From Leptospira bandrabouensis (GTDB lineage Bacteria; Spirochaetota; Leptospiria; Leptospirales; Leptospiraceae), in contig NZ_RQHT01000006.1 of the NCBI RefSeq assembly GCF_004770905.1, positions 1 through 64,000 of the forward strand: 64,000 nucleotides of DNA. The letters are read 5' to 3'. This document shows positions 18,956 through 27,327 of this stretch, piece by piece. How positions within the stretch are numbered: the stretch's first letter is position 1; each line of letters begins with the position of its first letter. The notes under the pieces are model-generated. The model ran no database searches. It was not told the origin of the DNA and saw only the letters and a list, made by a program, of their open reading frames with translations. The translations under genes were made by a program, and so were the position numbers.

Positions 18956-20068
18956 TTGCGAATTGTATCATTATATCTTTTATTGTTTTTTACCCTTACC
19001 CTTGTTCAATGCAAAGCTTTCGGAAAAGACCCGGAAGGTTCTCACCTTGAAAAAATAAAAACATCCACACATTATGACCAAACTCGCGAACAATTTGTAA
19101 ATCGCAGGCCCGATGTTTTAGAGAAGATGCGAGAGAACCAAAACTTCTTTTCGCTATTTTTTAAATTTATGTTTGGCGGCGATAAACACCAAAAACCCGA
19201 TGTAAAGTTACCAGAAGAAAAACCTGACTTCGTCGAATTTTTAAAACCAGAAGAAACCATTAAATTTATATGGTTTGGGCATTCCACTTTTCTTGTGAAT
19301 ATTGACGGAAAACTTTTGTTTTTTGATCCCGTGTTTTCTGAATCGGCTGCACCTTTTAGTTTTATGGTAAAACGGTTTCAGGATGCCGTTGTTAAATTGG
19401 AAGAATTACCACCGATTGATTATATTATTATCTCTCATGACCACTACGACCATCTGGATATGCAAACCATTGAATTTTTTAAGGCTACCAATACTAAGTT
19501 CATCACGCCACTGGGTGTGACTTCTCATTTAAAGGAATGGGGTGTTTCTGAGGACCGGCTAACAGAGTTAGATTGGTGGCAGACTTTGGATTTGGGAAAA
19601 CTGAAAATTGTTTGTACACCGGCCCAACATTTTTCGGGAAGGAGAGGGATGAATGGAAATAAAACTCTTTGGTCTTCCTGGACCATCCTTGGGGAAAAAG
19701 AAAGATTCTATTTTAGCGGTGACTCTGGGTATGACGTACATTTCAAAGACATTGGAGAAAAGTTTGGGCCCTTTGACCTTACCTTTATCGAAAATGGACA
19801 ATACAATCCGATGTGGGAGGCGGTCCATGTATTGCCGGAACAAACTGCCAAAGCTCATTTAGATTTGAAGGGCAAACGACTTGTTCCCGTCCACTGGGGG
19901 ATGTTTAACTTGTCTTTACACAGTTGGTATGAGCCGGCCGAATCCTTAGAAAAACAGGCAGAGATTTATAAAATTGACCTCCTAACACCTAAATTTGGGC
20001 AAATGGTTAGGGTTCGTGAACCCAACCTAATGGAACGTTGGTGGAAAAAGTTCATTCAGTCGGAATGA
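18956..20068 (+). CDS. NAPE-PLD-like metallo-hydrolase lipoprotein
   Basis: The protein has a lipoprotein signal (lipobox TLVQC) and a metallo-beta-lactamase-fold domain with HDHYDH at residues 161-166, FSGDSGYD as the metal aspartate loop and PVHWGMF as the C-terminal histidine. The pattern IKFIWFGHSTFLVNIDG is typical of the UlaG/N-acyl-phosphatidylethanolamine phospholipase D branch. A phospholipid-cleaving role in the envelope is plausible but unproved. The TTG at 18956 is chosen because GGAG lies 8 bp before it and the signal peptide begins there; a TTG at 18905 is in frame further upstream. Confidence 0.83.
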   Translation: MRIVSLYLLLFFTLTLVQCKAFGKDPEGSHLEKIKTSTHYDQTREQFVNRRPDVLEKMRENQNFFSLFFKFMFGGDKHQKPDVKLPEEKPDFVEFLKPEETIKFIWFGHSTFLVNIDGKLLFFDPVFSESAAPFSFMVKRFQDAVVKLEELPPIDYIIISHDHYDHLDMQTIEFFKATNTKFITPLGVTSHLKEWGVSEDRLTELDWWQTLDLGKLKIVCTPAQHFSGRRGMNGNKTLWSSWTILGEKERFYFSGDSGYDVHFKDIGEKFGPFDLTFIENGQYNPMWEAVHVLPEQTAKAHLDLKGKRLVPVHWGMFNLSLHSWYEPAESLEKQAEIYKIDLLTPKFGQMVRVREPNLMERWWKKFIQSE

Positions 20069-20205
20069 TTCGAATCAAAACGGAACAGGAGTTTGGCGTT
20101 TTGCAAACTTCTGTAGCAAAATTCAATACAAATCACTGTTAATTTAAAAAATAACCAAAGATACATGATCCATTTTGCTAATTATTGTTAAATGAAAAAT
20201 GCGAT

Positions 20206-20234
20206 TTGACACTGGCATCGCCCATTCGAATGAT
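20206..20234 (+). promoter_or_regulatory. Candidate sigma-70 promoter
   Basis: A consensus -35 TTGACA (20206-20211) is followed after 17 bp by AATGAT (20229-20234, 4 of 6 matches). Transcription would start near 20241, which supports the ATG at 20266 for the next gene rather than the earlier in-frame starts. Confidence 0.4.
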
Positions 20235-20265
20235 GAGTGTTAAATTTTATTTTTGGTGCCCCAAT

Positions 20266-21279
20266 ATGAGAACATTCTATGTTTCCCTTCTTTTATGCAG
20301 TTTGTATATTTTTTTTACAATAGGATGTATTCCTAAATCGGAGAAAAATGACTCCAATTCTTTATTACTCCTTGGGGCTTTAGCTTTGGCAAACGGTAGT
20401 TCCGAAGACCTCAGTTGTCAAAATAAAACGCTGAATTGGACCATGCGCACTCCTGCGGCAGCAAACTCATGGTTGAATGTTACATTTGGGAATAATCAAT
20501 ATGTGGCTATTAGTAACGGTGCTGCTGCATCTCTAGTTATGACTTCCCCAGATGGAATCACTTGGACAGCGAGAAGTGCTCCAATAGGTGGTTCCTGGTT
20601 GTCTACTACTTTCGGAAACGGCATCCATGTGGCAGTGTCACCTTCTGTCGCTGATCGGGTGATGACATCGCCAGATGCGATCACTTGGACACAACAAACA
20701 GGAATAGTTAATAATTGGCAGGCTGTTACTTATGGTAACGGACTTTTCGTCTCAGTTGCGTCTGCAGGTACTAATCGAGTGATGACATCGCCTGATGGAA
20801 TCACTTGGACGGCACGTACAAGTGGCGTTATCGCAGGTGGTCCTTGGCAAGCAATTGTTTATGATTCTGGACAATTTGTCGCAGTCGGCAATGGAGCTAT
20901 TATGACATCCCCAGACGGAATCACTTGGACGGCACGGACTTCTCCAGCCGCAAACAACTGGACATCAGTTACTTACGGAAACGGTCAATTTGTGGCTGTA
21001 GCTTATGGTAGCAATCAGCTCATGACTTCTCCCGATGGAAACACTTGGACATTACAATCGGCTACAGAAGGGAACCAATGGATTTCCGTCACTTATGGGA
21101 AGGGTCTTTTTGTGGCGATCTCTCAAGATGGAACCAATCGAATTATGACATCCACAGATGGAATCACTTGGAAAGCACAATCCTCCCCAGAACAAGTTGG
21201 TTGGAGATCCATTACTTTTGGGAAAAAGACCTTTGTGGCAGTGGGACCTTCTAAAGTAATGACCGCATCTTGCGAATAA
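20266..21279 (+). CDS. Lipoprotein with tandem MTSPDGITWT repeats
   Basis: A lipoprotein signal (lipobox FTIGC) precedes about six to seven repeats of roughly 40 residues. Each has a tryptophan, a YGNGxFVAV strand and an MTSPDGITWTAR strand. The pattern is like the blades of a beta-propeller (kelch or BNR/Ycf48-like). The DNA repeats are also close: six copies of a GATGGAATCACTTGGAC-like block between about 20550 and 21170. Such arrays can change copy number by recombination. The 337-residue protein is probably surface exposed or periplasmic. Function unknown. Confidence 0.75.
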   Translation: MRTFYVSLLLCSLYIFFTIGCIPKSEKNDSNSLLLLGALALANGSSEDLSCQNKTLNWTMRTPAAANSWLNVTFGNNQYVAISNGAAASLVMTSPDGITWTARSAPIGGSWLSTTFGNGIHVAVSPSVADRVMTSPDAITWTQQTGIVNNWQAVTYGNGLFVSVASAGTNRVMTSPDGITWTARTSGVIAGGPWQAIVYDSGQFVAVGNGAIMTSPDGITWTARTSPAANNWTSVTYGNGQFVAVAYGSNQLMTSPDGNTWTLQSATEGNQWISVTYGKGLFVAISQDGTNRIMTSTDGITWKAQSSPEQVGWRSITFGKKTFVAVGPSKVMTASCE

Positions 21280-21488
21280 ACCTTTCCGACTAATTTTTTT
21301 TTACCAACCAAATTATTTCTGACCCACCTCTCTAGTAGAGGTGGTCGGAATGCGAATTAGAATTTTTTTTTCAAATGGTTCTTGGTTTGGTCCCTCCCTC
21401 ATGTTTGTAACATTGGTTCTCTTTGTTTTAGAAGTTTATAAAGTTGTTTGATGGATTCAAAATGCGTTTTTTCAGATTGAAAGACCTA

Positions 21489-21600
21489 CGCCAGCGATTG
21501 CAGCGGAAATCCTTTCTTGCTTAAGCAAGAAAGATTGTAGCGTAAAGCGCGGTCGCAATGGAATGGGGGGATTCCCATCTAACAAAAGATGGCGAGGCGC
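21489..21600. repeat. Hairpin-rich intergenic repeat
   Basis: The element holds a perfect 22-bp palindrome at 21512-21533 (half-site CTTTCTTGCTT), flanked by the mirrored phrases GATTGCAGCGGAAAT and GATTGTAGCGTAAAGC, then a second hairpin CCATCT-N6-AGATGG (21575-21592). It is GC-richer than the flanks. From memory, 'GATTGCAGCGGAAA' elements recur between genes in Leptospira and other bacteria. It resembles, but is not the same as, the repeat at 7379-7443. Confidence 0.6.
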
Positions 21601-21674
21601 CCCATTTTTTAAAAAAAAGAAAACCAACCTAACGAAATAAATACCTCCTAGAGAAACAATCATAAGGATTTTCT

Positions 21675-22205
21675 ATGTTAAGATATTTACTTTGTTTTTC
21701 CATCCTCTCTTTTGTTTTCTGGAATTGTTCGAACCAGAAAGAAGAAGGCCTAATCCCTGGCACAAAACTCACAGGAAATGCTCTTACTGATGCTGTGGTT
21801 CTTTCTATTTTAACCACACCAAGTTGTCAATTTCTGACCAATGAAAATGCAAATACCGCATTTCAGGTGAATGGATCTCTATCGATTTGTAGTGTTCAGT
21901 CTGTGAGTGGTTCCCTTACCGTGCAAACCACCGGGACTTATGAAGTGACTGCCACATCGGGAAAACAAACACTTACCTCTGCCAATTGTAATTCTAGTCG
22001 TTTTGATTTCCATGTCTCGCTCAAAGAAGGGGCTACGGAGTTATTTGTTTCATCAGCTTCGGGTCCCAAAGAAGTCAGCTTGGAATCGGGAAAAACATAT
22101 AATATTCAATCAACGGGACTCGTAAACCCTTCCGATTACCAATGCCAAGGAAGGGCTGTCAATTCGAGTATTACAGCGTATCGTCTCAACCTAAGAAAAT
22201 TATAG
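21675..22205 (+). CDS. Hypothetical lipoprotein
   Basis: The 176-residue protein starts with a lipoprotein signal (lipobox FVFWNC), and AAGGA precedes its ATG. The mature part is about 155 residues, rich in S, T and G, with two pairs of cysteines (TPSCQF, SICSV, SANCNSS, DYQCQ) that may form disulfides. No known domain is recognised. It follows a repeat-rich intergenic region and may be a monocistronic surface lipoprotein. Confidence 0.7.
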   Translation: MLRYLLCFSILSFVFWNCSNQKEEGLIPGTKLTGNALTDAVVLSILTTPSCQFLTNENANTAFQVNGSLSICSVQSVSGSLTVQTTGTYEVTATSGKQTLTSANCNSSRFDFHVSLKEGATELFVSSASGPKEVSLESGKTYNIQSTGLVNPSDYQCQGRAVNSSITAYRLNLRKL

Positions 22206-22264
22206 AATATGGTTCTCTAAGGTTTCTTTTGATTCAAAAATTTATATAGAACCTTTCAGTATTA

Positions 22265-22293
22265 GGTAGTTTCCGCAATTGCGGGAATCTACC
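22265..22293 (+). other. Intergenic hairpin
   Basis: GGTAG and CTACC arms enclose TTCCGC-AATT-GCGGGAA, giving a long stem with a mismatch and one bulge. There is no T run after it, so it is not a standard terminator. It lies 60 bp after the preceding lipoprotein gene. Confidence 0.4.
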
Positions 22294-22329
22294 ATCGCAT
22301 TCCTGTTAGTTTGTGGCTAGAATGTCCAG

Positions 22330-22869
22330 ATGAAATTTATGAGTGGGCATAAGTTACCAGTGGTTCGATTTTGTTCCATTTTATCTTTAGTGTTTTCTTG
22401 GATTTTGTTTGGATTGGTATTGCAGTGTACTGCTGTGGATAAAAAAACTTATTTTAAAGGTTTTTACAAAACTTCACAATACCGTCCCCACCAAACTTTG
22501 AGTTATGCGGAAAAATATGGATATAATTCGGAATGTTTGGTTTTGATGGCAGGGCCTGTTCCCAGTAGGATGGAACCTTGTGCCATTGGAGACCGTCGGT
22601 CGGGTAGGGATTTGTATCGTGAGACGGAAGTGGAAGTGGCGGGGGATTTTTTTCCCGTGGACTTTTACATTGCAGGTTATGGATATGAGTTACATGTAAA
22701 CAACGAATACTACCAAAACATTGTATTCTTTTCCAGTTATTCACAGAGTCGAGGGCTCTCCCGGTTTTCCCCTTTGTATTACAAACGCGATTTTTTTGGA
22801 AGAGAGGAAATGCAATATTACACAAGAAATCCTTATCGAATTTATCCTTTTTATCCAGGACGCCGTTAA
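22330..22869 (+). CDS. Hypothetical lipoprotein
   Basis: A 179-residue protein with a lipoprotein signal (lipobox LVLQC at about residue 38). The mature part is rich in tyrosine, arginine and phenylalanine (for example FSSYSQSRGLSRFSPLYYKRDFFG), which is unusual and suggests a membrane- or surface-associated protein. No domain is recognised. The first ATG (22330) makes a slightly long leader; ATG 22339 is also possible. Confidence 0.6.
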   Translation: MKFMSGHKLPVVRFCSILSLVFSWILFGLVLQCTAVDKKTYFKGFYKTSQYRPHQTLSYAEKYGYNSECLVLMAGPVPSRMEPCAIGDRRSGRDLYRETEVEVAGDFFPVDFYIAGYGYELHVNNEYYQNIVFFSSYSQSRGLSRFSPLYYKRDFFGREEMQYYTRNPYRIYPFYPGRR

Positions 22870-22943
22870 CAGATTTCCGATTGACGAGAAGGGAAAAATT
22901 CATAAAAATTTAGGCAAAAGTTTTTTATAATTTTGTGAACCTC

Positions 22944-24002
22944 ATGAAACTAGCTTCTCATTTTGTTTTGTTTTTCTCTTTGTTCTTTTGTTTATTCCTC
23001 CTCCAATCGCCAATCATCGGAAAAGAAACTGATAGTTTACGAATAGGATTTGGGTCTTGTCTGCACCAAGACAAAGAAAGTCCCATTTTAAACCAATGGG
23101 AAAAAGAATCCTTTGATTGGATTCTTCTGTTAGGTGATAATATCTATGCAGACTCTTTCATTGCAGAAGAAAAAATCCCAGCCTATCAAAAACAGTTATC
23201 AAGGCCTCAATGGAAAAAAATTCGTAAAAGCTCCCAGATCCTTGCCACTTGGGATGACCATGATTATGGAATCAATGATAGTGGTGGTGAATACGCTGAT
23301 AAAGAAAAGAGTCGTGAAGTTTTTGTATCCCAAATTGGATCTCTTATGCCGAAAGGTCACCGTTTGGGAACAAAGGACGGGAAAGGGATTTTTCATTCCT
23401 ATTGGATCGAATTCAAAAAGAAAAAAATCCATATAGTGCTCCCTGACACTCGATTTTTTCGTTCTGAGTTAAAACCTTCTTTTTGGTCTTTTTTTATCGG
23501 GAAAAGATACTATCGTCCCAATGAAGATCCGGATGCCACTTTACTTGGTGAAGAGCAGTGGAAATGGCTTTCCGAAGAATTAGAAAAACCATCGGACTTT
23601 CTTGTATTAGTCTCTGGAATCCAAGTCATTCCCACCGAACAACCGTTTGAAAAATGGGGAAACTTCCCCAAAGATAGGGAAAAGTTATTTCAACTTTTGA
23701 GTTCTGCCAATACATCCGAACTTGTGATTCTTTCTGGGGATCGGCATATTGCAGAAATCTATGAATATCCCTATGAAGACAAAAAAAAGTTTATCGAAGT
23801 TACCTCAAGTTCGCTCAATTTTCCTCTACCGTTCCTTACCTTAGAATACGATTCTAAATTTAAACTCTCTCCTGCTTTTTTGGAAGAAAATTACGGTGCT
23901 CTTAAGATTCAAATTAAGGAAGGAAAATTGGTTTGGCGAGCGGAGATTAAAGACAAAATTGGAAATGTAGTTCTAAAATATGATAAAAATGATTCTAATT
24001 AA
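22944..24002 (+). CDS. PhoD-like phosphodiesterase/alkaline phosphatase
   Basis: An N-terminal signal (MKLASHFVLFFSLFFCLFL) precedes a PhoD-type metallophosphatase domain. Conserved metal motifs are GFGSCLHQD, LLGDNIYADS, ATWDDHDYGINDSGG and SGDRHIAEI. PhoD enzymes cleave phosphodiesters or phosphomonoesters outside the cytoplasm. A perfect TATAAT at 22926-22931 would start transcription only a few bases before ATG 22944, so the message may have a very short leader. GTG 22935 is the alternative start. 352 residues. Confidence 0.82.
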   Translation: MKLASHFVLFFSLFFCLFLLQSPIIGKETDSLRIGFGSCLHQDKESPILNQWEKESFDWILLLGDNIYADSFIAEEKIPAYQKQLSRPQWKKIRKSSQILATWDDHDYGINDSGGEYADKEKSREVFVSQIGSLMPKGHRLGTKDGKGIFHSYWIEFKKKKIHIVLPDTRFFRSELKPSFWSFFIGKRYYRPNEDPDATLLGEEQWKWLSEELEKPSDFLVLVSGIQVIPTEQPFEKWGNFPKDREKLFQLLSSANTSELVILSGDRHIAEIYEYPYEDKKKFIEVTSSSLNFPLPFLTLEYDSKFKLSPAFLEENYGALKIQIKEGKLVWRAEIKDKIGNVVLKYDKNDSN

Positions 24003-24044
24003 AATTCTTTTGATAAAACAAATCACAGAAGGAGAATTTCCAAT

Positions 24045-24611
24045 TTGAAACCCAAACAAAAAATTTTAGAAAGTTCCTTTGCTTTGTTTCGCGAGAAAGG
24101 ATTTCAAGCCACAGGTATTGCAGAAATTTTAGATAAGGCAGGAGCCTATAAAAAAACCTTATACGATCATTTTAAATCCAAAGATGATATAGGATTTGAA
24201 TACTTAAATTATTTATCAGAACAACAAAGAATTGTTATGTTAAAGGTTTTGGGAAAATCCAATAGTATGTCTGACTTCATTGAAAAATGGGTTAATTTTA
24301 TAGTCAGAAACCAAAGGAATACGTCCAGAAAGGATTGTCCTATTGCTCTTTTTTCTGGTGAAATTTCGCATTTGGGTCAGTTTGATACGTATCGAAATAA
24401 AGCTGTTCATCATGTATTGGAAACTGTGGAAACCTGCATTCTGAAGTTTGCACCCAATTTAAAATCAGACCTTGTTAAATCACTCAGTTATGAATTGTAT
24501 ATGAGTTATCTTGGTGGACTTAGGTTGTATGCATTGACGAAAGATCGAAAAGTTATCGAACGGATGAAATCACAAATGATCGCATCCGCGGAACGAATCG
24601 TAAAAAATTAA
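24045..24611 (+). CDS. TetR/AcrR-family transcriptional repressor
   Basis: The N-terminal helix-turn-helix is typical (FREKGFQATGIAEILDKAG followed by KKTLYDHFKSKDDI). The C-terminal part is the ligand-binding domain with the conserved PIALFSGE segment seen in TetR_C_16/LmrA-like members. It starts with TTG, preceded by AAGGAG. It lies 42 bp after the PhoD-like gene and could be co-transcribed. No palindrome is seen in its own upstream gap. A strong palindromic operator stands 3 kb away at 27258-27277 (link unproved). Confidence 0.85.
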   Translation: MKPKQKILESSFALFREKGFQATGIAEILDKAGAYKKTLYDHFKSKDDIGFEYLNYLSEQQRIVMLKVLGKSNSMSDFIEKWVNFIVRNQRNTSRKDCPIALFSGEISHLGQFDTYRNKAVHHVLETVETCILKFAPNLKSDLVKSLSYELYMSYLGGLRLYALTKDRKVIERMKSQMIASAERIVKN

Positions 24612-24629
24612 AATATATTTGGGAGTATT

Positions 24630-25427
24630 TTACTCTTTGTTTTCAATTTTTTCTTTGGGAATCTCTTGTACAAACATCCAAATGATTCCGTCTTTTACTT
24701 TACCAAGGCCAATATAAAGATAATAAAAAGGATATCCTAAAGGCCCTGGTTTGTATTCCTTTTGGACAACTGGTTCCCATTTTTGACGCACTTGTACCTG
24801 CACCGAAGACAATTGGACAGCGTTTGCTAGGTATTTCAATTTTCCTTCCCACCTTTCAATGGATTCAGAAACCTTACTGAGTTCTGCTTACACTTTTAAA
24901 GTTTCTTCCAAAGTTTTTGCAGTTTTTAGGATTTCGAGGAGGCGAGTTCTCATTTTTAAAGCGTTTTCCATTCGAATTTCCGTATCTGTGTAATCTTCGG
25001 TAACATCTTTTGCAGATACTTCTTCCGAATAGTTTTGCGATTGGTTACGCAAAGTTGATAGGAATGGTTTTAATTTTTCTGCAGGGATTTTAAGTTGAAC
25101 AATTCCATTGGAACTATATTGGAGCGCATAACCTCCATAAGACTCTGCAAGTTTAATGATTTCTGTGACTTTAGCTTCGATTTCTTTGGATTGTAAGTTG
25201 ACATTCACTGAGTAAACCATCATTCGTTTTTGAATTTTGAGTTCATTCGAGTTACTATCGGTTTTGGGAGAAGGAGCCGCCACCGAAGGAGCATAATCGG
25301 CTTGTTCCTCATAGGAGCGACTGTGAGACATTTCGCGTTCCATCCCTTTGGCAGAGGAACATTGAATCAAAAAGAGAAAAAGACTAAGGAAAAGTAAGAC
25401 TTTCCGTTGATTGTTCGAGGAATTCAT
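24630..25427 (-). pseudogene. DUF4349-like lipoprotein gene with an in-frame stop
   Basis: The first part (25427 to 24888) has a lipoprotein signal (FLFLIQC) and a DUF4349-type domain (KRMMVYSVNVNLQSKEIEA, LQYSSNGIVQLKIPAEKL, RLLEILKTAKTLEETLKV). It stops at TAA 24888-24890. The same frame continues without interruption as AELSKVSESIERWEGKLKYL... to 24630, which matches the usual next helix of this family, where 'VExEL' is expected. One G-to-T change (GAA to TAA) explains it. Without the stop the protein would have 265 residues. It may yield a truncated product or be inactive. Confidence 0.85.
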
Positions 25428-25473
25428 GTTGGATACAGATTTTAATCATTTCTGTATCCAACCGCAATCTTTT

Positions 25474-27222
25474 TTAAGTGCCGATTTTGGATTCTAAAAA
25501 GCTTCCGTATCCTTTTTCTTTCCCAAGAGAAGAAACAGGTTTTCCTTGGTCGACCGCTAGTTTTCCATTGATAAATACTTTTTTAATTGTATCGTCGTTA
25601 CGTCGAACCCAACGTTTAAAATCTTCCATAAAAGGCATAGGTGCTTCTACGTCTTGTGCGAGTGAGTCGTCGAGTTTGGTTGGATCAATTAAAACCAAAT
25701 CAGCTCGTTTGCCTTCTTTGATGTAACCTGCGTCAATTCCAAACCAATCGCCGATTTCTCCTGTTAGACGGTGTACAGCTTTTTCGATAGTCATAAAAGG
25801 TTTGTTTTCTAGTTCCGCGTCTCTAACTAACTTTAACATACGAAGCGGAAAGTTATAATGTGCCATTCCTCTTAAGTGTGCTCCCGCATCAGAAAATCCA
25901 ATGAGTACATCAGGATAATTCACAATTTTTTGTAATGGTTCCTTTCTATGGTTTGCCATCACTGTATACCAACGGACTTTGTTTCCATGTTCTGCTACAA
26001 GGTCAAGAAAGGCTGTGACCGAATGAACTCCCTTTTCTTTGGCAACATCATCAATCGATTTTCCAATGAGCGATTTGTCTGGTGCATCCACAATTTTTGT
26101 TTCACGAAAGTTTCTATGGAAAACACGAGGTAAAAACCAATTGGTCCATTGGCGTTTGAACCAAGAACGATATTTTGGATCTTTCATCAGTTGTTTTCTT
26201 TCCAACTCATCTTCGATATGATTTGCTTTGGCCCCTGCTGCAAATTCTTCAAAAACCACTACATCCATTCCATCGGCATACAAATCAAACGGTTCTGGAA
26301 GTGCTTGGAATCGAAAGTCAGATTTAAAAATGGTATTTGTGATACGACCAATGACTCCGAGTAATTTATATAAACCTGGATCAAATTTAACATCCATTAA
26401 AGAGATGATTGTTGTTTTGAGTGGTTTACGAAAAATTCCAAAGGCTTCTTTTAAAAACATCAAAACATTAATTTTAGTAGAAACGTTCGGAACACCTTGA
26501 AAGATCTTTCCTCTTTTCCTTAATGTTTTGTTTAGGTATTGGTATTCTTTCCAATTGGCAAAAGTGGAGGGAAGTGGTCGTGACCGAAATCTGGAGCCAT
26601 CCATTTTGTCCCAAATCAATGTATTGATGGAAAGTCCCATAAATCCTTGGTCTAGAGCTTCTTCTAGAATTTGGTTCATTTTCTCTAACTCTTGTTTTGT
26701 GGGAACTTCCCCTTTGGTTAGAGATCGTTCGAGTCCCATAACATGGGCTCGAATGGCGGAGTGTCCTGCAAACGAAGTGACATTCGGGCCAAGTGGCATA
26801 TTGTTTAAATGTTTTTTATATTCTGCTGCGGAGTTCCAATTCTTCTTACTTTCTAGGATTGATAAAACATTCTTTCTTGGGATAGCTTCCACGCGGCTAA
26901 ACATATCTGCTAAATCAACCGGGTCACCCACTGCTAAACTTAAGGAACAACTTCCCAGAGAAATGGTCGTAATTCCATGACGAACCGATTCGGAGAGATC
27001 AGGAGCCATTTCAATTTCTGCATCATAATGTGTATGAAAATCGATAAAACCTGGTGTGAGCCATAGGCCCTTTGCATCGACAACAGTTTCACCAGGCATT
27101 GGATTTAATTCGGTTTTGGAAATGGATGTTACCACTCCCTCTTTGATCCGCACATCACCTATAAAAGATGGATTTGTACTACCGTCAAAAATACGTGCCT
27201 GTTTAATGAGTGTGTCTGCCAT
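25474..27222 (-). CDS. N-acyl-D-amino-acid deacylase/amidohydrolase family protein
   Basis: The protein belongs to the amidohydrolase (TIM-barrel metal-dependent) superfamily, D-aminoacylase branch. The first metal motif is GFIDFHTHYDAEIEM, and FSDAGAHLRGMAHY and the C-terminal GKRADLVLIDP segment are typical. The 582-residue length is right. The usual substrate is an N-acyl-D-amino acid, but related enzymes act on other cyclic amides. ATG 27222 is chosen because GGAGG precedes it; 24 residues upstream in frame are not family-like. It has its own promoter with a palindromic operator (27248-27277). Confidence 0.8.
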   Translation of the reverse strand: MADTLIKQARIFDGSTNPSFIGDVRIKEGVVTSISKTELNPMPGETVVDAKGLWLTPGFIDFHTHYDAEIEMAPDLSESVRHGITTISLGSCSLSLAVGDPVDLADMFSRVEAIPRKNVLSILESKKNWNSAAEYKKHLNNMPLGPNVTSFAGHSAIRAHVMGLERSLTKGEVPTKQELEKMNQILEEALDQGFMGLSINTLIWDKMDGSRFRSRPLPSTFANWKEYQYLNKTLRKRGKIFQGVPNVSTKINVLMFLKEAFGIFRKPLKTTIISLMDVKFDPGLYKLLGVIGRITNTIFKSDFRFQALPEPFDLYADGMDVVVFEEFAAGAKANHIEDELERKQLMKDPKYRSWFKRQWTNWFLPRVFHRNFRETKIVDAPDKSLIGKSIDDVAKEKGVHSVTAFLDLVAEHGNKVRWYTVMANHRKEPLQKIVNYPDVLIGFSDAGAHLRGMAHYNFPLRMLKLVRDAELENKPFMTIEKAVHRLTGEIGDWFGIDAGYIKEGKRADLVLIDPTKLDDSLAQDVEAPMPFMEDFKRWVRRNDDTIKKVFINGKLAVDQGKPVSSLGKEKGYGSFLESKIGT

Positions 27223-27247
27223 GAATCCTCCGGAAAAACCAAACGAA

Positions 27248-27277
27248 ATTATGGCAGATTGACAAAGTTTTGTCAAT
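27248..27277 (-). promoter_or_regulatory. Promoter with overlapping 20-bp palindromic operator
   Basis: On the minus strand TTGACA (27276-27271) is followed after exactly 17 bp by CATAAT (27253-27248), five of six matches to the -10. ATTGACAAA-AC-TTTGTCAAT (27277-27258) is a perfect 9-bp inverted repeat that covers the -35 and much of the spacer. A repressor bound there should block the amidohydrolase gene, whose ATG is about 20 bp downstream of the expected start. Confidence 0.75.
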
Positions 27278-27327
27278 GATTCGTTAGGAATCACATGGAA
27301 GATTCTCTGGACAAAACCAATTCTTGT

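Noticed and set aside
20089..20112. GAGTTTG/CAAACTTC hairpin after the NAPE-PLD-like gene
   Set aside because: Only about seven pairs and no T tract follow, so it is not supported as a terminator.
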